Part shown: one piece after another, positions 17,401 to 28,107 of the stretch
How positions within the stretch are numbered: position 1 is the first letter of the stretch
Layout of the letters: each line of letters starts with the position of its first letter
Assembly (NCBI GenBank): GCA_015852425.1
Contig: JAAAIG010000390.1
Coordinates: forward strand, 1-34,092
DNA: 34,092 bases
Direction: 5' to 3'
Source of the DNA: Gryganskiella cystojenkinii
Taxonomy: Eukaryota; Mortierellomycota; Mortierellomycetes; Mortierellales; Mortierellaceae
Position numbers and translations under genes: made by a program
The notes under the pieces: model-generated
Seen by the model: the letters and a program-made list of their open reading frames with translations, nothing else
What the model was told of the DNA's origin: nothing
The model's database searches: none

Positions 17401-20363
17401 CGGACAAAATCTTCCCCCTGAATCTCGGAGAAATAGGCCGAACAGTCTGGCGCCATCGCGTCTCTTGCGTTCTGCCCGACCAGGCGTCGTAACTCCGTCT
17501 CGAAGTGAAGATCCGTAAACTCGTCATATAGCTCTGCTCGAGTAATCTTGGCAATCGACGGCTTAATTTTCGGCAAAGTATCCATAACCATGCGAAGCAT
17601 AAAAGGATTCTTGACCAGGTCCATCAAATTCGTGATTCCCTTCAGACGCTCCATATACCGGTCGCTGGTCCAAATAGGCTGATCTTTAAAAAGATCTCGA
17701 GACTCAGGAGAGGCGGTGTATTGATCAATATAATCTTTGATCTGCTCCATCTTGAATGGCACAATAACTGCTTCATCGTAGAGATCACGGCCGCTATTCT
17801 GATTTGGGGATTGTGGCTCGAAGTATCCTCGATAGGTCGAAACGAGATACTGGGTTCTACAGGTGATGACCATCTTAGTTCGCCACTGTTGCGGTTGATT
17901 GAATCGGTTGGTGGTGTGAATATTGGACCACTTGTGCCATTCGTCGTATCCATCGCACAGCAAATAAAAGTTGCGAGATCGTCTCATATCCCTGATTTGT
18001 TGCTCGGAGAACAGATGGAATTCAACCAGATGTCGGTAGATCATATCGTTGCCAGACTTGTCGACGGTTTTTAGATCGATGAAAAGCGGGATTGGATCTC
18101 CAGGCTTGTACTTTCCCCAGAGGTCATGCTCAAGCTTCCGAATAAAAGTCGATTTTCCAGCGCCAGAGTCGCCGAGGATCAGAAGTACCTGACGATTACT
18201 GGCCAGAAACGATTCTCCTCGCTGTCGCAATGACACCAAGTTTTCCTCGGAAGCCTGGAGGTTCTTTTTCGACAACTGAGGAACAAACACAGCTTGCTCG
18301 TCATATTCATTTCGTCTCCGGAGTCGGAGGCGCTGAAGGGTAAGCTCGATATCTGGTGTGTCATTGACCTCCTTCAACAATGATGAAAACACCGGCAGTG
18401 GGAGTTGGCTGCGTAGTGGATACACATATGGAAAAGACTCGTCATGATTCCTTTCCAAATCTCGGATCAAATCTCGGACCAAGAAGAAAATCGGCGGAGT
18501 CGAAACAGCGAAGGACGACGTTCCAAATTGAGAAGAGGCGGCAACTTGACAGTTCATGATGTGGTTGAGACCCGTGAGAATCCATCTCTTGACATCCCCG
18601 TCACCCTGTTGACCAATGTTAGACTTGAAGATCTGGCCCAAGAATTTGACTGCCTTGCCACGTGTGACAGGATCACAGGACTGATCAACAGCGATCTCAC
18701 CCAGTAACTGGCATATCCCCCATTGGAATAGGGGAGCTCGGCGACAAGGTGCCCCACAGATCAATTTGTTCAAATCCGCAAGTCGACCTTGCTGAACCAA
18801 CTTTTCGGCAAGGAGAACAGACTGATACCACGGTGCATTACTCTCTGTTACAAGTGTCTTTTTCATCATGATCAAGAGTCCTCGCCCACCCTGGATAAAC
18901 CCAGGCAGACTATCGACAATTCCATCGAACTCCAGCCTGATGACCTTTGACATGTTCAAAAGACCGCCGGTGAAATCGAACAGATGGCGGCGGAACTCCT
19001 GGAATCCGGTCTCGTCGTCAGGAATCGAGCGCAATGTCTGGCATGCGTAACGGGCTTGGAATTTTACGAGAGGATCGGTGGAGTTCCTCAGCGATAGGAG
19101 AAGATTCAGCAAAGGTTCATGCTCCTGCACGCGATCGAGATCCTTTATCTCATAGGCTACCATGATGATGAGGATCCGAGTAGCCGAAAGCACTAGGTTG
19201 GCCAAAAACTCTCCTTTCTTTTGCGCAGGATCCTCTAGGCGTCGCCGAATGGATCGAAGGATCTGGATCAAGCTGTCAGGCCTTAAGGTTTTCGGAGGTG
19301 CAACTTGGACAAGTTGAACCATCCCAAGGAGAATATCGAGGTCCACTAGAGCAGCTCTCTCAAACTCTCCAAGAAACGAGCTCAAGAGCTTGTGGTAGTA
19401 TTCCTTGTCCAGAATAGGTCCAAGAAGAACAATCTCGCGAATGGTATCAGGACTCTTGAACGGGAGCACAATGAACCTCTCCACCATTTTGTTTGTCAGA
19501 TGGTGAAGGTATTCTTTTTCAGCAGGGTGTTCATTCATGGCTAGAACCCATTCATCCTGACTCTTGTTCGAGGTTGGTTGAGTTGAAGAGGGTGATACTG
19601 TGACTGCCGACACCGAGTTCTCAGCCAAGGCACGAATGCCATGAACGAGCTGCACGGTATGATCCATCCCGTCGCCGATCGTGGGCATCGCGATAAAGGC
19701 ACTCTCTTTCTTGACATTGTTGTCGGTGAAAATGTCAGGGTCGATCGAACTTGGCAATACTTGTCCATGAGTCACTGTTTGGGATGACTGTGCTGCGCCT
19801 GTACTTGTGCGGGAAGTTGAGGTGACAGGGACTGCCCGATATGCAGCCTGGCCGGATGCAGCCTGGTTGGAAGGGTATTGTGGAGTCAATGTTTGGAATG
19901 ACTGTACTGCACCTGTACCTGTGTGGGAAGTCCAGGTGGTAGGGACTGCGCGATATGCAGCCTGGTTGGAAGGGTGTTGGGTGTTGGTTGGCGAGGTAGG
20001 ATGCAAAAAGGTAGAACCAACGGGGTTGACAGTGACTGAAATCGCGTTTGCTCCATTTCCAGTAGCCGGGTTGAAACCCTGAGCAGCCGTTCCTGACACA
20101 TTTGGAGCAGGGAGGGATGCGTTGTGGAGGCCTTGGACTGGCATCATCGCCGGGGGGATCGAACCTGGCGAAATGCCGGGTGTTACCACAGTCGCAACTG
20201 CCGAGTCGGATCGCGATTTTCTGCTCTTCTTGTCTGAGACGCGTAGGATACGAGACAAGATCGACTTGAAGCCACGAGTTTTGGTGTCCGTGCTTGAGCT
20301 CTTAGAGTGCCGATCTTTTCCAGGAGCAGGTGGAGCAAGGTTGGCGGAAGTTTGATTTTTCAT
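14463..20363 (-). CDS. NLR-like protein: ARM-like helices, NACHT NTPase, pentapeptide repeats, WD40 propellers
   Basis: One uninterrupted frame of 1966 residues. Residues 1-270 are Ser/Thr/Pro/Ala-rich and probably disordered, with a basic amphipathic patch (RGFKSILSRILRVSDKKSRK) at 30-49 and a duplicated linker at about 128-198. Residues 285-690 are helical and leucine-rich, matching the ARM-like repeat region of related fungal proteins. The NACHT NTPase follows: P-loop GDSGAGKST at 731-739, Walker B LLCDGYDEW with C803-D804 and D807-E808, and a sensor-like KMVITCRTQYL. A helical linker leads to pentapeptide repeats at about 1168-1229 (ADLRSILVSGADL, ADFQDAELKEVNF) and then WD40 repeats from about 1235 to 1905 (for example GHSGTVFSVSF..VRLWD, GHIGLVVAITWSP..VRLWK). 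This is the STAND/NLR plan: nucleotide-driven oligomerisation with a repeat sensor. In fungi such proteins act in non-self recognition or cell death, but the role here is inferred. No known N-terminal effector domain (HET, patatin, kinase) is visible. Confidence 0.92.
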   Translation of the reverse strand: MKNQTSANLAPPAPGKDRHSKSSSTDTKTRGFKSILSRILRVSDKKSRKSRSDSAVATVVTPGISPGSIPPAMMPVQGLHNASLPAPNVSGTAAQGFNPATGNGANAISVTVNPVGSTFLHPTSPTNTQHPSNQAAYRAVPTTWTSHTGTGAVQSFQTLTPQYPSNQAASGQAAYRAVPVTSTSRTSTGAAQSSQTVTHGQVLPSSIDPDIFTDNNVKKESAFIAMPTIGDGMDHTVQLVHGIRALAENSVSAVTVSPSSTQPTSNKSQDEWVLAMNEHPAEKEYLHHLTNKMVERFIVLPFKSPDTIREIVLLGPILDKEYYHKLLSSFLGEFERAALVDLDILLGMVQLVQVAPPKTLRPDSLIQILRSIRRRLEDPAQKKGEFLANLVLSATRILIIMVAYEIKDLDRVQEHEPLLNLLLSLRNSTDPLVKFQARYACQTLRSIPDDETGFQEFRRHLFDFTGGLLNMSKVIRLEFDGIVDSLPGFIQGGRGLLIMMKKTLVTESNAPWYQSVLLAEKLVQQGRLADLNKLICGAPCRRAPLFQWGICQLLGEIAVDQSCDPVTRGKAVKFLGQIFKSNIGQQGDGDVKRWILTGLNHIMNCQVAASSQFGTSSFAVSTPPIFFLVRDLIRDLERNHDESFPYVYPLRSQLPLPVFSSLLKEVNDTPDIELTLQRLRLRRRNEYDEQAVFVPQLSKKNLQASEENLVSLRQRGESFLASNRQVLLILGDSGAGKSTFIRKLEHDLWGKYKPGDPIPLFIDLKTVDKSGNDMIYRHLVEFHLFSEQQIRDMRRSRNFYLLCDGYDEWHKWSNIHTTNRFNQPQQWRTKMVITCRTQYLVSTYRGYFEPQSPNQNSGRDLYDEAVIVPFKMEQIKDYIDQYTASPESRDLFKDQPIWTSDRYMERLKGITNLMDLVKNPFMLRMVMDTLPKIKPSIAKITRAELYDEFTDLHFETELRRLVGQNARDAMAPDCSAYFSEIQGEDFVRLGVEFSKELALAIFKEQDGQNSVEYSTVKDEGTWKTKFFGPDTKARLFRESIQVVCRSSTESSGRPRKESNLARKRNAYEFSHRSLLEYFYSRLVYDPIWNPRQHDLSVCLEAVSKPSLIGSHPLAQKSIVPELSIIHFLAERVQQNSEFEGQLRAVVERSKKNFSIGHAAANAMTILVQAGVDFNGADLRSILVSGADLTGGHFDSADFQDAELKEVNFTRAWLRQANFSRAKMNKVQFGERPFLKEPDLLSCAVSLDKKLFCTGLKTGNILVYDISDWKKLFTLSTDRPTAPSVMAISSHRRYVASGYQIGVGVHVFDIRGGVSKTLTMVLPVPCQDIYTLEFSPDATLLATSSSRQAEGIHIWDIASASRVFFLPDQATLKYDYSPYTLVWSLDGQYLISVDHDFTIYPWRIKRGEKPKLETDTEKLKGLAYPPGGKRLVGKMRDSPDLRDASAIIEARTWVHTAFDLFAASFSPNGQWIVNFNNSEVSVGIFDARSGTSVLTLDGHTSDICFATFLSDREILSASKCGMVKIWDLGNEWSQKKTSMEKGLGSSRPGHSGTVFSVSFTPKGEQIVSAGEDGSVRLWDATTGISKETIQIKFQTRITISSPNRLDVFTARYGSPVRLMPTQRGLQLALCDSSSKLRLFDPVKGVAIPISDSPPRTGNCIACSPCALWIACGQRDNSIALWNMESSSKDRVLRGHDEVVTGLVFSPNGRMLVSRSLDQTISFWNSETGTRIYQITIGNPSFGDWIGNKLVAWDCSAFAFSSCGSKVAIGFGKIVRIVHTSFDKDLPEMRGHIGLVVAITWSPDSRWIVTAANDHTVRLWKLNVTGSAITPQCIYVINDFVGAITSLAWNPSGVMEFVTGSEDESVCTWRIVTVDGAETRVELVWGSISNRLVCSAAKIANAVGLEPKQRILLEQRGALVGSQANSDYQRNLISPPPKPQPVSAAPRPQPTPGAYRTFSPRGNAPRNT
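19771..19980. repeat. Imperfect tandem duplication inside the NACHT/WD40 gene
   Basis: Two copies begin at 19771 and 19885. They share most bases, including a common block coding PSNQAA and QAAYRAVP. The first copy carries an extra 15-nt duplication (GCAGCCTGG repeated), so the period is 114 there against about 99 in the second. All length differences are multiples of three, and the frame stays open. Confidence 0.75.
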
Positions 20364-22379
20364 CGTGCTTTGAGTCCCTCAATTCTATGCGGAAGAAAGA
20401 AAAAAAAAATCTATCAGCAAAGCGTGTTCAGGCATAGAGCCTTATAACAGCATTTTTGTCCCATCTGCTTTACCTGGAACGGTTAATTGACTTTTTTTTG
20501 GGTAGACGTTGTTTACTACGGGGTTTCGAAACTCGAATACGAAGTAGTCTTTTGGGGATTTTGTAGAACTGTTAGCGTAGAGTTAAGTTAAATGACAAAA
20601 ATTTAGGGCGAGTTAATAATGCCACCATAGAGAAGCAGAACCCTTTCTGTTTATTGTATTGGTGTGGTGATGTGCAAGAAACAGTAGATTATCGAGGGAC
20701 AAGCCTGTCATTCTCCTCTCGGGAACCTACCTTGTTGTTTTGTATTAATGGTTGAAATATCCTGGGTCTCTTTGACTGAAGATTCAAGATCCTGCTAGAG
20801 CGTAGGATTTCGAGGACCGTGGGGAGCTACGATATTACAATCGGGGGAGAGCGAGAGAGAGAGAATATAATTGACGAAGAGAGGATTGAGTAAGTCGCGA
20901 AGTTTCATCCGTGGCCGAGTCTTGTTATTGTCACCGATATCATCTTTATCTTGCGTACAGGAACGAAAGTGGTGAGAGTGGTTGCTGTTAAGAAAAGAAC
21001 AGCGAAAGACTTTGAGAGTCCTCGGGTGCCGTGGTTCTTTTCGTTGTTGTTAGTTATGTTGCTTAAGGGCAGGGTGGTAGTGTTGGAATATCTTTAGAGA
21101 ATAAGAGTCAGTGGAGAGAGAACAGAAACAGTGATAGGAGGGATGGATGGATGAAAAGAAACGAAGGACGGCAATAGTGGAAAGGAGACTCAAGACGGAG
21201 AGAAAAAGAGAGAGCGAAAGGAAGACTCTTGCTTTGTCCCACACACCAAAAGTCCACTTGATATGTCAAATCCCTTCTTGGACATGGTGGTCGAAACCTT
21301 AATTTATCCTAACGAAAACCTTGACTTCGCCACAGTTTGCGTTTTTGAGCGAACCAAACCACAAAACGTCAACGGACAAAAAAAAAAAAAACTTGACAAC
21401 CTGTTTAATCCTCGGCCTCCTCGCTAAGAATATGAGCAAACAAAAAGACGGCGTGTTTTTATGTGTCTTTTTTTAAAAAATATTGTTGTTTAGCTGAACT
21501 TCCACCCGACAAGTGCGCTCACCAAAATACAGAGTCGGTTACCTCGGGGTCTCGATCCATGGATCAAAGTTACTCCGTTAACGCCGATATCCGAATGGCC
21601 TAGCCTTGTCTAAAAGGCATCCGGAACGGTGTTATAGAAGATTCGATCTGTCCTGACTCTCGTCCATCAAGTCCAAATCTGAAGGAAAAAAACCCAAACC
21701 CTATACATGATGAATATCATGTCAAGAGTGGATCGCGCTCTTGGCCTGAGATGTTATAAAGCCCAACGTCTGCTTACGACTCGTAAGTGGGTTCCAAAAT
21801 CAGGTCTTGATTCCTCAAATCGAGAGCAATTTCGTGTTGTCATTTACGAATCCACCCCATGCCTGGCGATGTATGCAGGGTTCGATTCCTTCTTTTTTTC
21901 GCCCTCTCTCACTTTATGTGCCTTGAGCGGAATTGAAAAAATGAGAAAGACGTGGAACGAATGTCTGTTGGACACTCTATTGCCTTTTAAGGGACGAGGG
22001 TATCAGTAGGTGGCCTCGCGCTTCGCCCATAGATATTGGACCAAGGATAGAGTTAATATCTGGGGGCTGGACCAGGAACAAGATTCGAGGGCGAAAGTTC
22101 GGTGGCGAAGCTGTGCTCTCAATTAATTCTTACAGTATCGCAGTACATTCGTACTGGAGCCATGCAAAACTGCTCACGCCATCCATGTGAATTTACCCAC
22201 GGCAGACTAAGTCACAGTTCGTGACCCACGACCACTGACCCCAACCGCGCACAGGGAATCTGCCAAGAGTCTTTTCTTTGAATGAGGGGCACACTCTGTC
22301 CTTCCTCGTCCCTTCGACATTACTCACTTTGATTGCTCTTCTTGTCCGCATCATCCTTGCATTAAAAAATTTCAAATTC
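20364..22379. other. 2-kb spacer: promoter of the NACHT/WD40 gene and of the F-box copy
   Basis: No gene is supported. About 20845-21240 is purine-rich on the plus strand (GAGAGA runs), so it is pyrimidine-rich toward the minus-strand NACHT/WD40 gene, as in many fungal promoters. A 100-codon plus-strand frame at 21707-22009 has no recognisable content. No tRNA could be folded by eye. Confidence 0.45.
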
Positions 22380-24690
22380 ATGTCCACGTTAAAATGCACA
22401 ATCGAATCTATCCTTGACATCTGGCCTATCCAGAGTAGCATAACATGCTCTTTCAATTACATCGACTTTTGCAAATGTATTCTCGTCTCCAAGGAATGGT
22501 GTCGCATCTTTACTCCGTTGCTCTGGAAGACTGTCAAGCTTTCTGACCACCCACCCGACCCTGCCACACTCCAACGCACTTCGTCCTTGATCCAAGAGCT
22601 CATCTTTTATTATGTAGAATCGTTACCACCAACCGACCTTGCTTCAGAAAGAGCCCGTGACTGCAACTCGGTGTCCTTGACAGCGGGCCAAGAACACAGT
22701 CCCCACAGTTTCCTCGATCAAGGATCCGTCAACTCCTTCACCGGGGTCCCTAGCACTGCTGTCGTCGGCAGCGACCCGCCATTCTTCACCAACCTCAAAG
22801 TCATTAGATGGCTGCCCCGACAGCGTCCCGGTACGGATCGTGCTCCAGAGGTCCGGCGCAGACGATCACTAGACCTTATCCGATTCCTCGAGTCCCATAC
22901 CTCGGTCCAGTTCGCCCATCTCGAGTTTGTATACTACATGGCAGTGGATGACGCAATCATGGAGCTTCTCTGTCGAGTGATCGAGAACCATCCTGGATTA
23001 AAACAATTCACTCTGACTGGTCGTTGGATCAATACCCCTCGACGAGCACAACGACTCTTCTGTGCCTGTAGACGGTTTCAAGAGGACCAACATCTTTTCG
23101 GGGACAGTATCATGTTCGACGCTGGTCTACGCAAGGATGATTATAATTATGGAGCCAATCACTCTGGAGTCATGCCCTCCGCTATTCGATTGCAATCCCG
23201 GTATAGCGTCGAGGCCGATATCAGGGAGAAGCCTGTCTGGGAGCCGATTATCAATAACAGCAACAACAATAACGAAAAAGAAGCTATCAAGATCCGATCC
23301 CTGAGTATCGATCATTCGTATTTCTCAAGGGAGTTCTGGATATTTTTCCCGGTCTTCAAGATGTGCACCTGGTTGGAACGACTCGAGATCGAGACCGAGA
23401 ACCTGGAACAAATGGTCCCAGCCCTGCGAGAATGTCTTCACCAGTCCTGTCCAAGTCTGTCGTTCCTCCGGATCGTCAACACTCACAAGGAGGCTCAGGT
23501 CTTGAACTGGGCCTTGGCGTTATTATGCCCATCAACCTGCAAGAACTCTCGTCAGGCTCGCGAGCAAGGAAAGGAACAAGATCGAGCATTGGCAACTTTC
23601 AAGCCGATACCATTTTACTTTTATGGGAAGCTTCACCCAATGGACCTGGAATTCATCTATGGTTCAGTGGCCGCTACCATAACATCAACAACATCATCAG
23701 CAACGACAACTACAGCAGTAGCAGCAGCAGCAGGAACAACATCTATGACACGGCGGCGCCGGTTACAAGCTGATCATACCCAAGATTGTGCGGGATTCCG
23801 ATTGAAGTCGTTTTACCCCCATGATCCCAGTAGCTTTCCGAAGAGCAAGTCGCAGTCCAGTCCCAAGCCCTGGAGCAGTCTCTTAGATCATCACGGTTCA
23901 ACCTTGCTCCACCTCAACGTGGCCACATTAAGAATGTCCTTGACCCAGATGCGTCGTTTCCTCTGTCAGATTCCCGGTCTCCTGACGTTCAAGGCGGAGG
24001 CCGTTTGGTCAAAGAGCGGCGAGGTCCATGTTCGAAAGGTGATCGAAAAATATGATCTAATGAAAAACCGCTGTCGTCCCCGGGTCCTGATTTGAGCAAG
24101 ATTGTGACTTTAAAATTGGGCCTGCAACCCTGGAAATGTCGTGGACTCATGGAGTTGGATATCAAATTCTTCTTGAGCCAAGAGGTGCGGAACGAATCAC
24201 TGGAAGCGTTGTGTGATGGATCAAGCACAATGAGCCAGAGAATTTTAATAGAATTCTTTATAGATAACACCAGCCATTCAGGACAATTGGAGATCTTGCG
24301 ATTCAGGACCAATGCGCTCTGGTCACCAGTTCTTACGATGCCCCGAGATTTCGAAACCGCTTGTGACGCTGACCGACACTATCGTAATAACAACGATGAA
24401 GACGGCGACAATCACGTGAAGCACCAAGATCAAGCAGAAAGAGGAGGAGAAAGGAAGGAGGCTACCTAGATCAGTTTGCAAACCTACGTCTACTCCGAGA
24501 TTTGACCTGGCTGCAAGTACAAGAATTGCAGCTGACTGTGAGGGACGTCGAGTGGATTCTTGAGCATTGGCCGAGACTGCACAGTTTTCATGGGTGGCAC
24601 CGAACCATAAGATCTGAGACGTTGGCGGCTATCAAGGTACCCAAGAAGAGGAAACCGGGGATGACAACACATTATCACACCTTGTGTTAA
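22380..24690 (+). pseudogene. F-box/LRR gene broken by two frameshifts
   Basis: The first frame, from ATG 22380, opens with an F-box-like region (IESILDIWPI, CILVSKEWCRIFTPLLW) and runs to a TGA at 24095. Coding sense then continues one phase over (LGLQPWKCRGLMELDIKFF, to a stop at 24469) and again one phase over (YLDQFANLRLLRDL, VEWILEHWPRL, to TAA at 24690). The intact gene at 31634-33778 has equivalents of all three parts in one frame (LRPWNCLGLKELEISF, EWILEHWPKL), so the breaks are real relative to that paralog. The first shift lies within about 24045-24070, near an A run. The second lies in the purine run 24430-24462. No plausible GT..AG introns fix them. An ACA/AGC-type simple repeat around 23680-23745 adds a Thr/Ala-rich insert. 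A poly(A) signal is retained. Pseudogene or assembly error cannot be told apart here. Confidence 0.8.
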
Positions 24691-24692
24691 GA

Positions 24693-24698
24693 AATAAA
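24693..24698 (+). terminator. AATAAA signal after the frameshifted F-box gene
   Basis: AATAAA starts 3 bp after the final TAA of the third-frame segment. Its position suits the full-length ancestral gene, which supports joining the three segments into one gene. Confidence 0.45.
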
Positions 24699-24925
24699 AG
24701 GAACGTCAACGTCACAGCATGAATTTGCCGACTTTTCGTGACGAAAAAAAAAAAATCTCCGCTCTTTTTTTTTTGGCGTCCTTGTCACGTTGTCCCTCTT
24801 CTGTCAACGCGATCCTATCTTTATTGCACCCACCTCACATTCATTTCATTCCCCATCTTTTCTCTCTTCATTCTCACGTCTCCCATACCTCTCTGCAACA
24901 ACGACGACAACCTCCTTCGCCCTCC

Positions 24926-26318
24926 ATGCCACAGATGGATCCCTATCAACAACAACAACCATCGGCCCTACTGCCCATCGAGATCCTCCAAGTCATCGGC
25001 TCCCTTCTTGATCCAATCTCTGTCTACAATGCCTGTCTCGTCAACAAACTCTTTTCCCATTGTCTTCGCGACATTCTCTGGCGTGATATCCCTCCAAGAG
25101 CCTTGACATGCTCTAGCTTCATCAATCAATTCCCTCACTCGTTTCATCTCATTCGACACCTCAGCATTACCCTCCCCGAGGACACGTCCCACACGCAAGA
25201 GCTTTTTCATCTCGGCATCATTAAACCTGTCAAGGGCACATACAACAGTGGTCAAGATGATATCCTTGCCCGAAACCCACATCCACCCATCAAAAACCTG
25301 AACGATTTTACCCTTCTCGAATCCGTCATCGTCAACCTCTCTGAAACAATTATTCTCGTTGAAAATGCTGATAATGAAATCGACTGGCTCTTGCCCGTGA
25401 ATGATCTCCTCCTCCGAAATGCGTCTACATTACGTCGCATCACTATCACGGGTCTCAAGGAAACAGTACACACCCATGATCTCCTCAACACGATCGCTAC
25501 CAACATGGAACAAACACTCGAATCACTCTCGCTACTTGGCTGGTATGCCTTTGACCCAGATGCTCTCTTTCAAATTCTATTGCACTGTCAAGGCTTGCAG
25601 ACCCTATGCCTAGAGACCGATGATCCCTATATCGGGCTCGCTCAGTTGAGTCCACTCAAAGATTGGAGGACTCGGTATCTTCGTCATCAGTCGACCAATT
25701 TGGCCAAGAGTAATGATAGTTACAGCAACAACCAAAAGCAGCAGCTGGACCCATCCAAACACCGGTTGACCAAGATTAAAAACTTGTACCTTGATCGATC
25801 AGCTCTCAACCTGGACCTAGTCATGGTACTCTGTGGACTGATGCCAGAACTCCGGCTGTTGTCCTTGCGAGATACGACTGGTCTGACAGATCATCTCGAG
25901 TTCTTTGGGGACGATATTGAACAAGAACTCATGGGGTTGGCAGAGACCACGGAAGATGAAGGAGCGGAAGAAGAAGGAGAAGATGTCCCAGACACCGTCG
26001 TCCAAGAGGAAGAGGACAATGAGAGTCATGGGACACAGGAGTCAAACGAGCAAAGTCAAATACTCTCCGAGCTGTCTGAGGAGTTCATAATCGATGTGGA
26101 AGACAACCTAAGCCAGGATGAGAGTCAAGGCACCGCTATCGACCAAGATGGACTCAACAATCACGAGGATGCAGGGCACCCCCACGACGACCAGGAGTCC
26201 CATATGCAAGTCGATGTCAACAGCAACGAGATTCCCGAGATCGCGCCAGTCGACATTCTTACAGGCACGGCCTACATCGACGGGCTTGATATTGATGGCG
26301 AGGATTGGGACGACGACA

Positions 26319-26350
<32 letters not shown>

Positions 26351-28072
26351 AATGCCAGTGACAACTATTATCACGAAGCCTCGGACTATGGTGACGACTA
26401 CAGTTTCGATGACGATCACTATGTCGGTACACCCCTGGCGGATCATATCCTACTCCGAGCCCTCGATTACCTCCACACGACCTGCCCAGGACTCTGTCAC
26501 TTTGACTTTTCAGATTGCCGATCCGATGATCTGGATGAGACCTTTTTCGAACGCATCCTCCACAACTGGGGGGCTACTACCCTCGAAGGGTTTCTTGTCC
26601 GATCGACTCGAGTCTTTACAGAGAGCATCTTTACACGACTTTTGGAGCTCCCTCCACCACACCTCGTTCATTTGGATCTCTCGTACAAGTCGGGCGTCTC
26701 TCCATTCGGGGGTGGAATACGTCGTGGTGAGCATTTCAACGATCTTTTGGGGATCTTTGAAAACTGTCCAAACCTCGAAAGCCTGTTTCTGGTCCCTTAT
26801 ACGATCGATGCGTCCGAAATTCAAAGGCGTCAGGAAGCCAACTGGGATTGGGTCTGCACTAGACTTCGACACCTAAGTGTCTGTATCGAGTATCGGTTGG
26901 AACCCTGGATAAATGAAAGAGACAACGAACTCCGAGAGCAGGAAAAGGCCAGGATACTGAGAAGGGTTTTTCAGCAGCTGGCTCGACTGTCAAGCCTGGA
27001 AACGTTCGAGATCCAGGGTGGAACAACTTTTGGACGTCGTCAGGCTGCCGTGGTCGCAGCTTCCCGTGGCGGATTCGGTGATGGATCCAGTCAGGAACAA
27101 TATCTGGAGTTTCGTCTCGATTATGGACTGGACCAGTTGTCGACATGGAAATGTCTCAAGTCTCTGGATTTGTTGCGTCTTGGTCCGCATGGGTTTCAAT
27201 CCAAGGACCTGGCATGGGTCGCATACGCGTGGACGGGACTGGAACGGATCGATGGATTCTATGACCCGGCCGCGGTGGACGCGATCGCTCGGCGACAAAA
27301 GGCGCTAGTCGACGAGGCGTTAAGGATATCTCGCATCCGTGTTCTGGTGGATCATCTCAAGTCGTCAGGCACAATGGGACAGGGACTCTCAGAAATGAAA
27401 GAAGCAGAATCAATGACAACAATGTCCGCATTATCATCGACGACAACTACAGCCACAGCCTCCCCCAACAAGTCTGAATTCCCCTCGGGTCATTCGCGCG
27501 CTGGCCCAAGGCCAAACCCGACGAAAAATGAGCTCCTGGACGAGTACGAGACCGGACTCGCCAAGTTTGGTACTTTTGGTCTTGGCAAGGAATGGCACAG
27601 TCGAGCACCGTTGCTTCCTGAAGCGATTCGTTGTGCCAGTGGATCCTTACCATCCCTTAACGGTTCAAGATTACCGGTGTCTGTGGATAAGGGTGCGATG
27701 GAACGAGCCCTGGCGGTTCATGACCTCCAGGTCTTTGAGTTAAAAGAAACACCTGTAGCGGATTCGAATCCTCGATCTGTCCGGAACCTCATGCGGGGCT
27801 GGTTCCAATCTGAATCGCTGGAGGCAGAATCCAAAGATGATCAAGAACAAGTCCTCGAGGCGAATGAACAGGAGGAGGAGTTGTCATCGTCCTCATCGTT
27901 GTTTCCGTTCAAGCTCTATGTCGGATACATCCATGCTCCAGTGTCGAACGATGTCGAGTTTGATCGCGTGCGATCCGAGCCCGGTGGGATTGCCAACTCG
28001 GAGCTGATGGCGAACGTAATGCGGCCTCGTCAAGAAGGTCGTTCGCCGTCTCCACTTGGTACCTGGTACTGA
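24926..28072 (+). CDS. F-box/LRR protein with long acidic insert, 1048 residues
   Basis: Single exon. After MPQMDPYQQQQP comes a clear F-box (LLPIEILQVIGSLLDPISVY, NACLVNKLFSHCLRDILWRD), then leucine-rich segments (LLGWYAF, LRLLSLRDTTGLTD, LCHFDFSDCR, LVHLDLSYKSG, LESLFLVPYT) consistent with an irregular LRR solenoid. An acidic insert at about residues 335-505 is rich in Asp, Glu and Asn and includes a stretch coded by GAC/AAC triplets (26309-26352). The expected role is an SCF substrate receptor; the target is unknown. The start at 24926 is preferred over the in-frame ATG at 24719 because the upstream codons form a His/Pro/Ser-rich CT-leader translation with no conserved content. The C-terminal 150 residues are Ser/Glu-rich and probably flexible. 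Confidence 0.87.
26309..26352 (+). repeat. GAC/AAC triplet microsatellite inside an F-box gene
   Basis: Consecutive GAC and AAC codons give a run of Asp and Asn within the acidic insert. It stays in frame. Confidence 0.75.
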
Positions 28073-28107
28073 AGAACATATTGATGATGGCTTTCTCGTG
28101 CGGCGAT

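Noticed and set aside
21872..21895. GGTTCGATTCC, resembling the T-loop/B-box of a tRNA
   Set aside because: The flanking bases do not pair into a T-stem, and no D-arm, anticodon stem or acceptor stem can be formed at the right spacing.
24045..24110. An intron to explain the first frame change in the broken F-box gene
   Set aside because: Available GT sites (GTGATC, GTCCTG) are poor donors, the resulting introns would be too short or delete paralog-matched sequence, and the paralog has no intron there.
24719..24925. Upstream in-frame ATG as the start of the acidic F-box/LRR protein
   Set aside because: The extra 69 codons translate a CT-rich leader (His/Pro/Ser/Leu-rich) with no F-box-related content.
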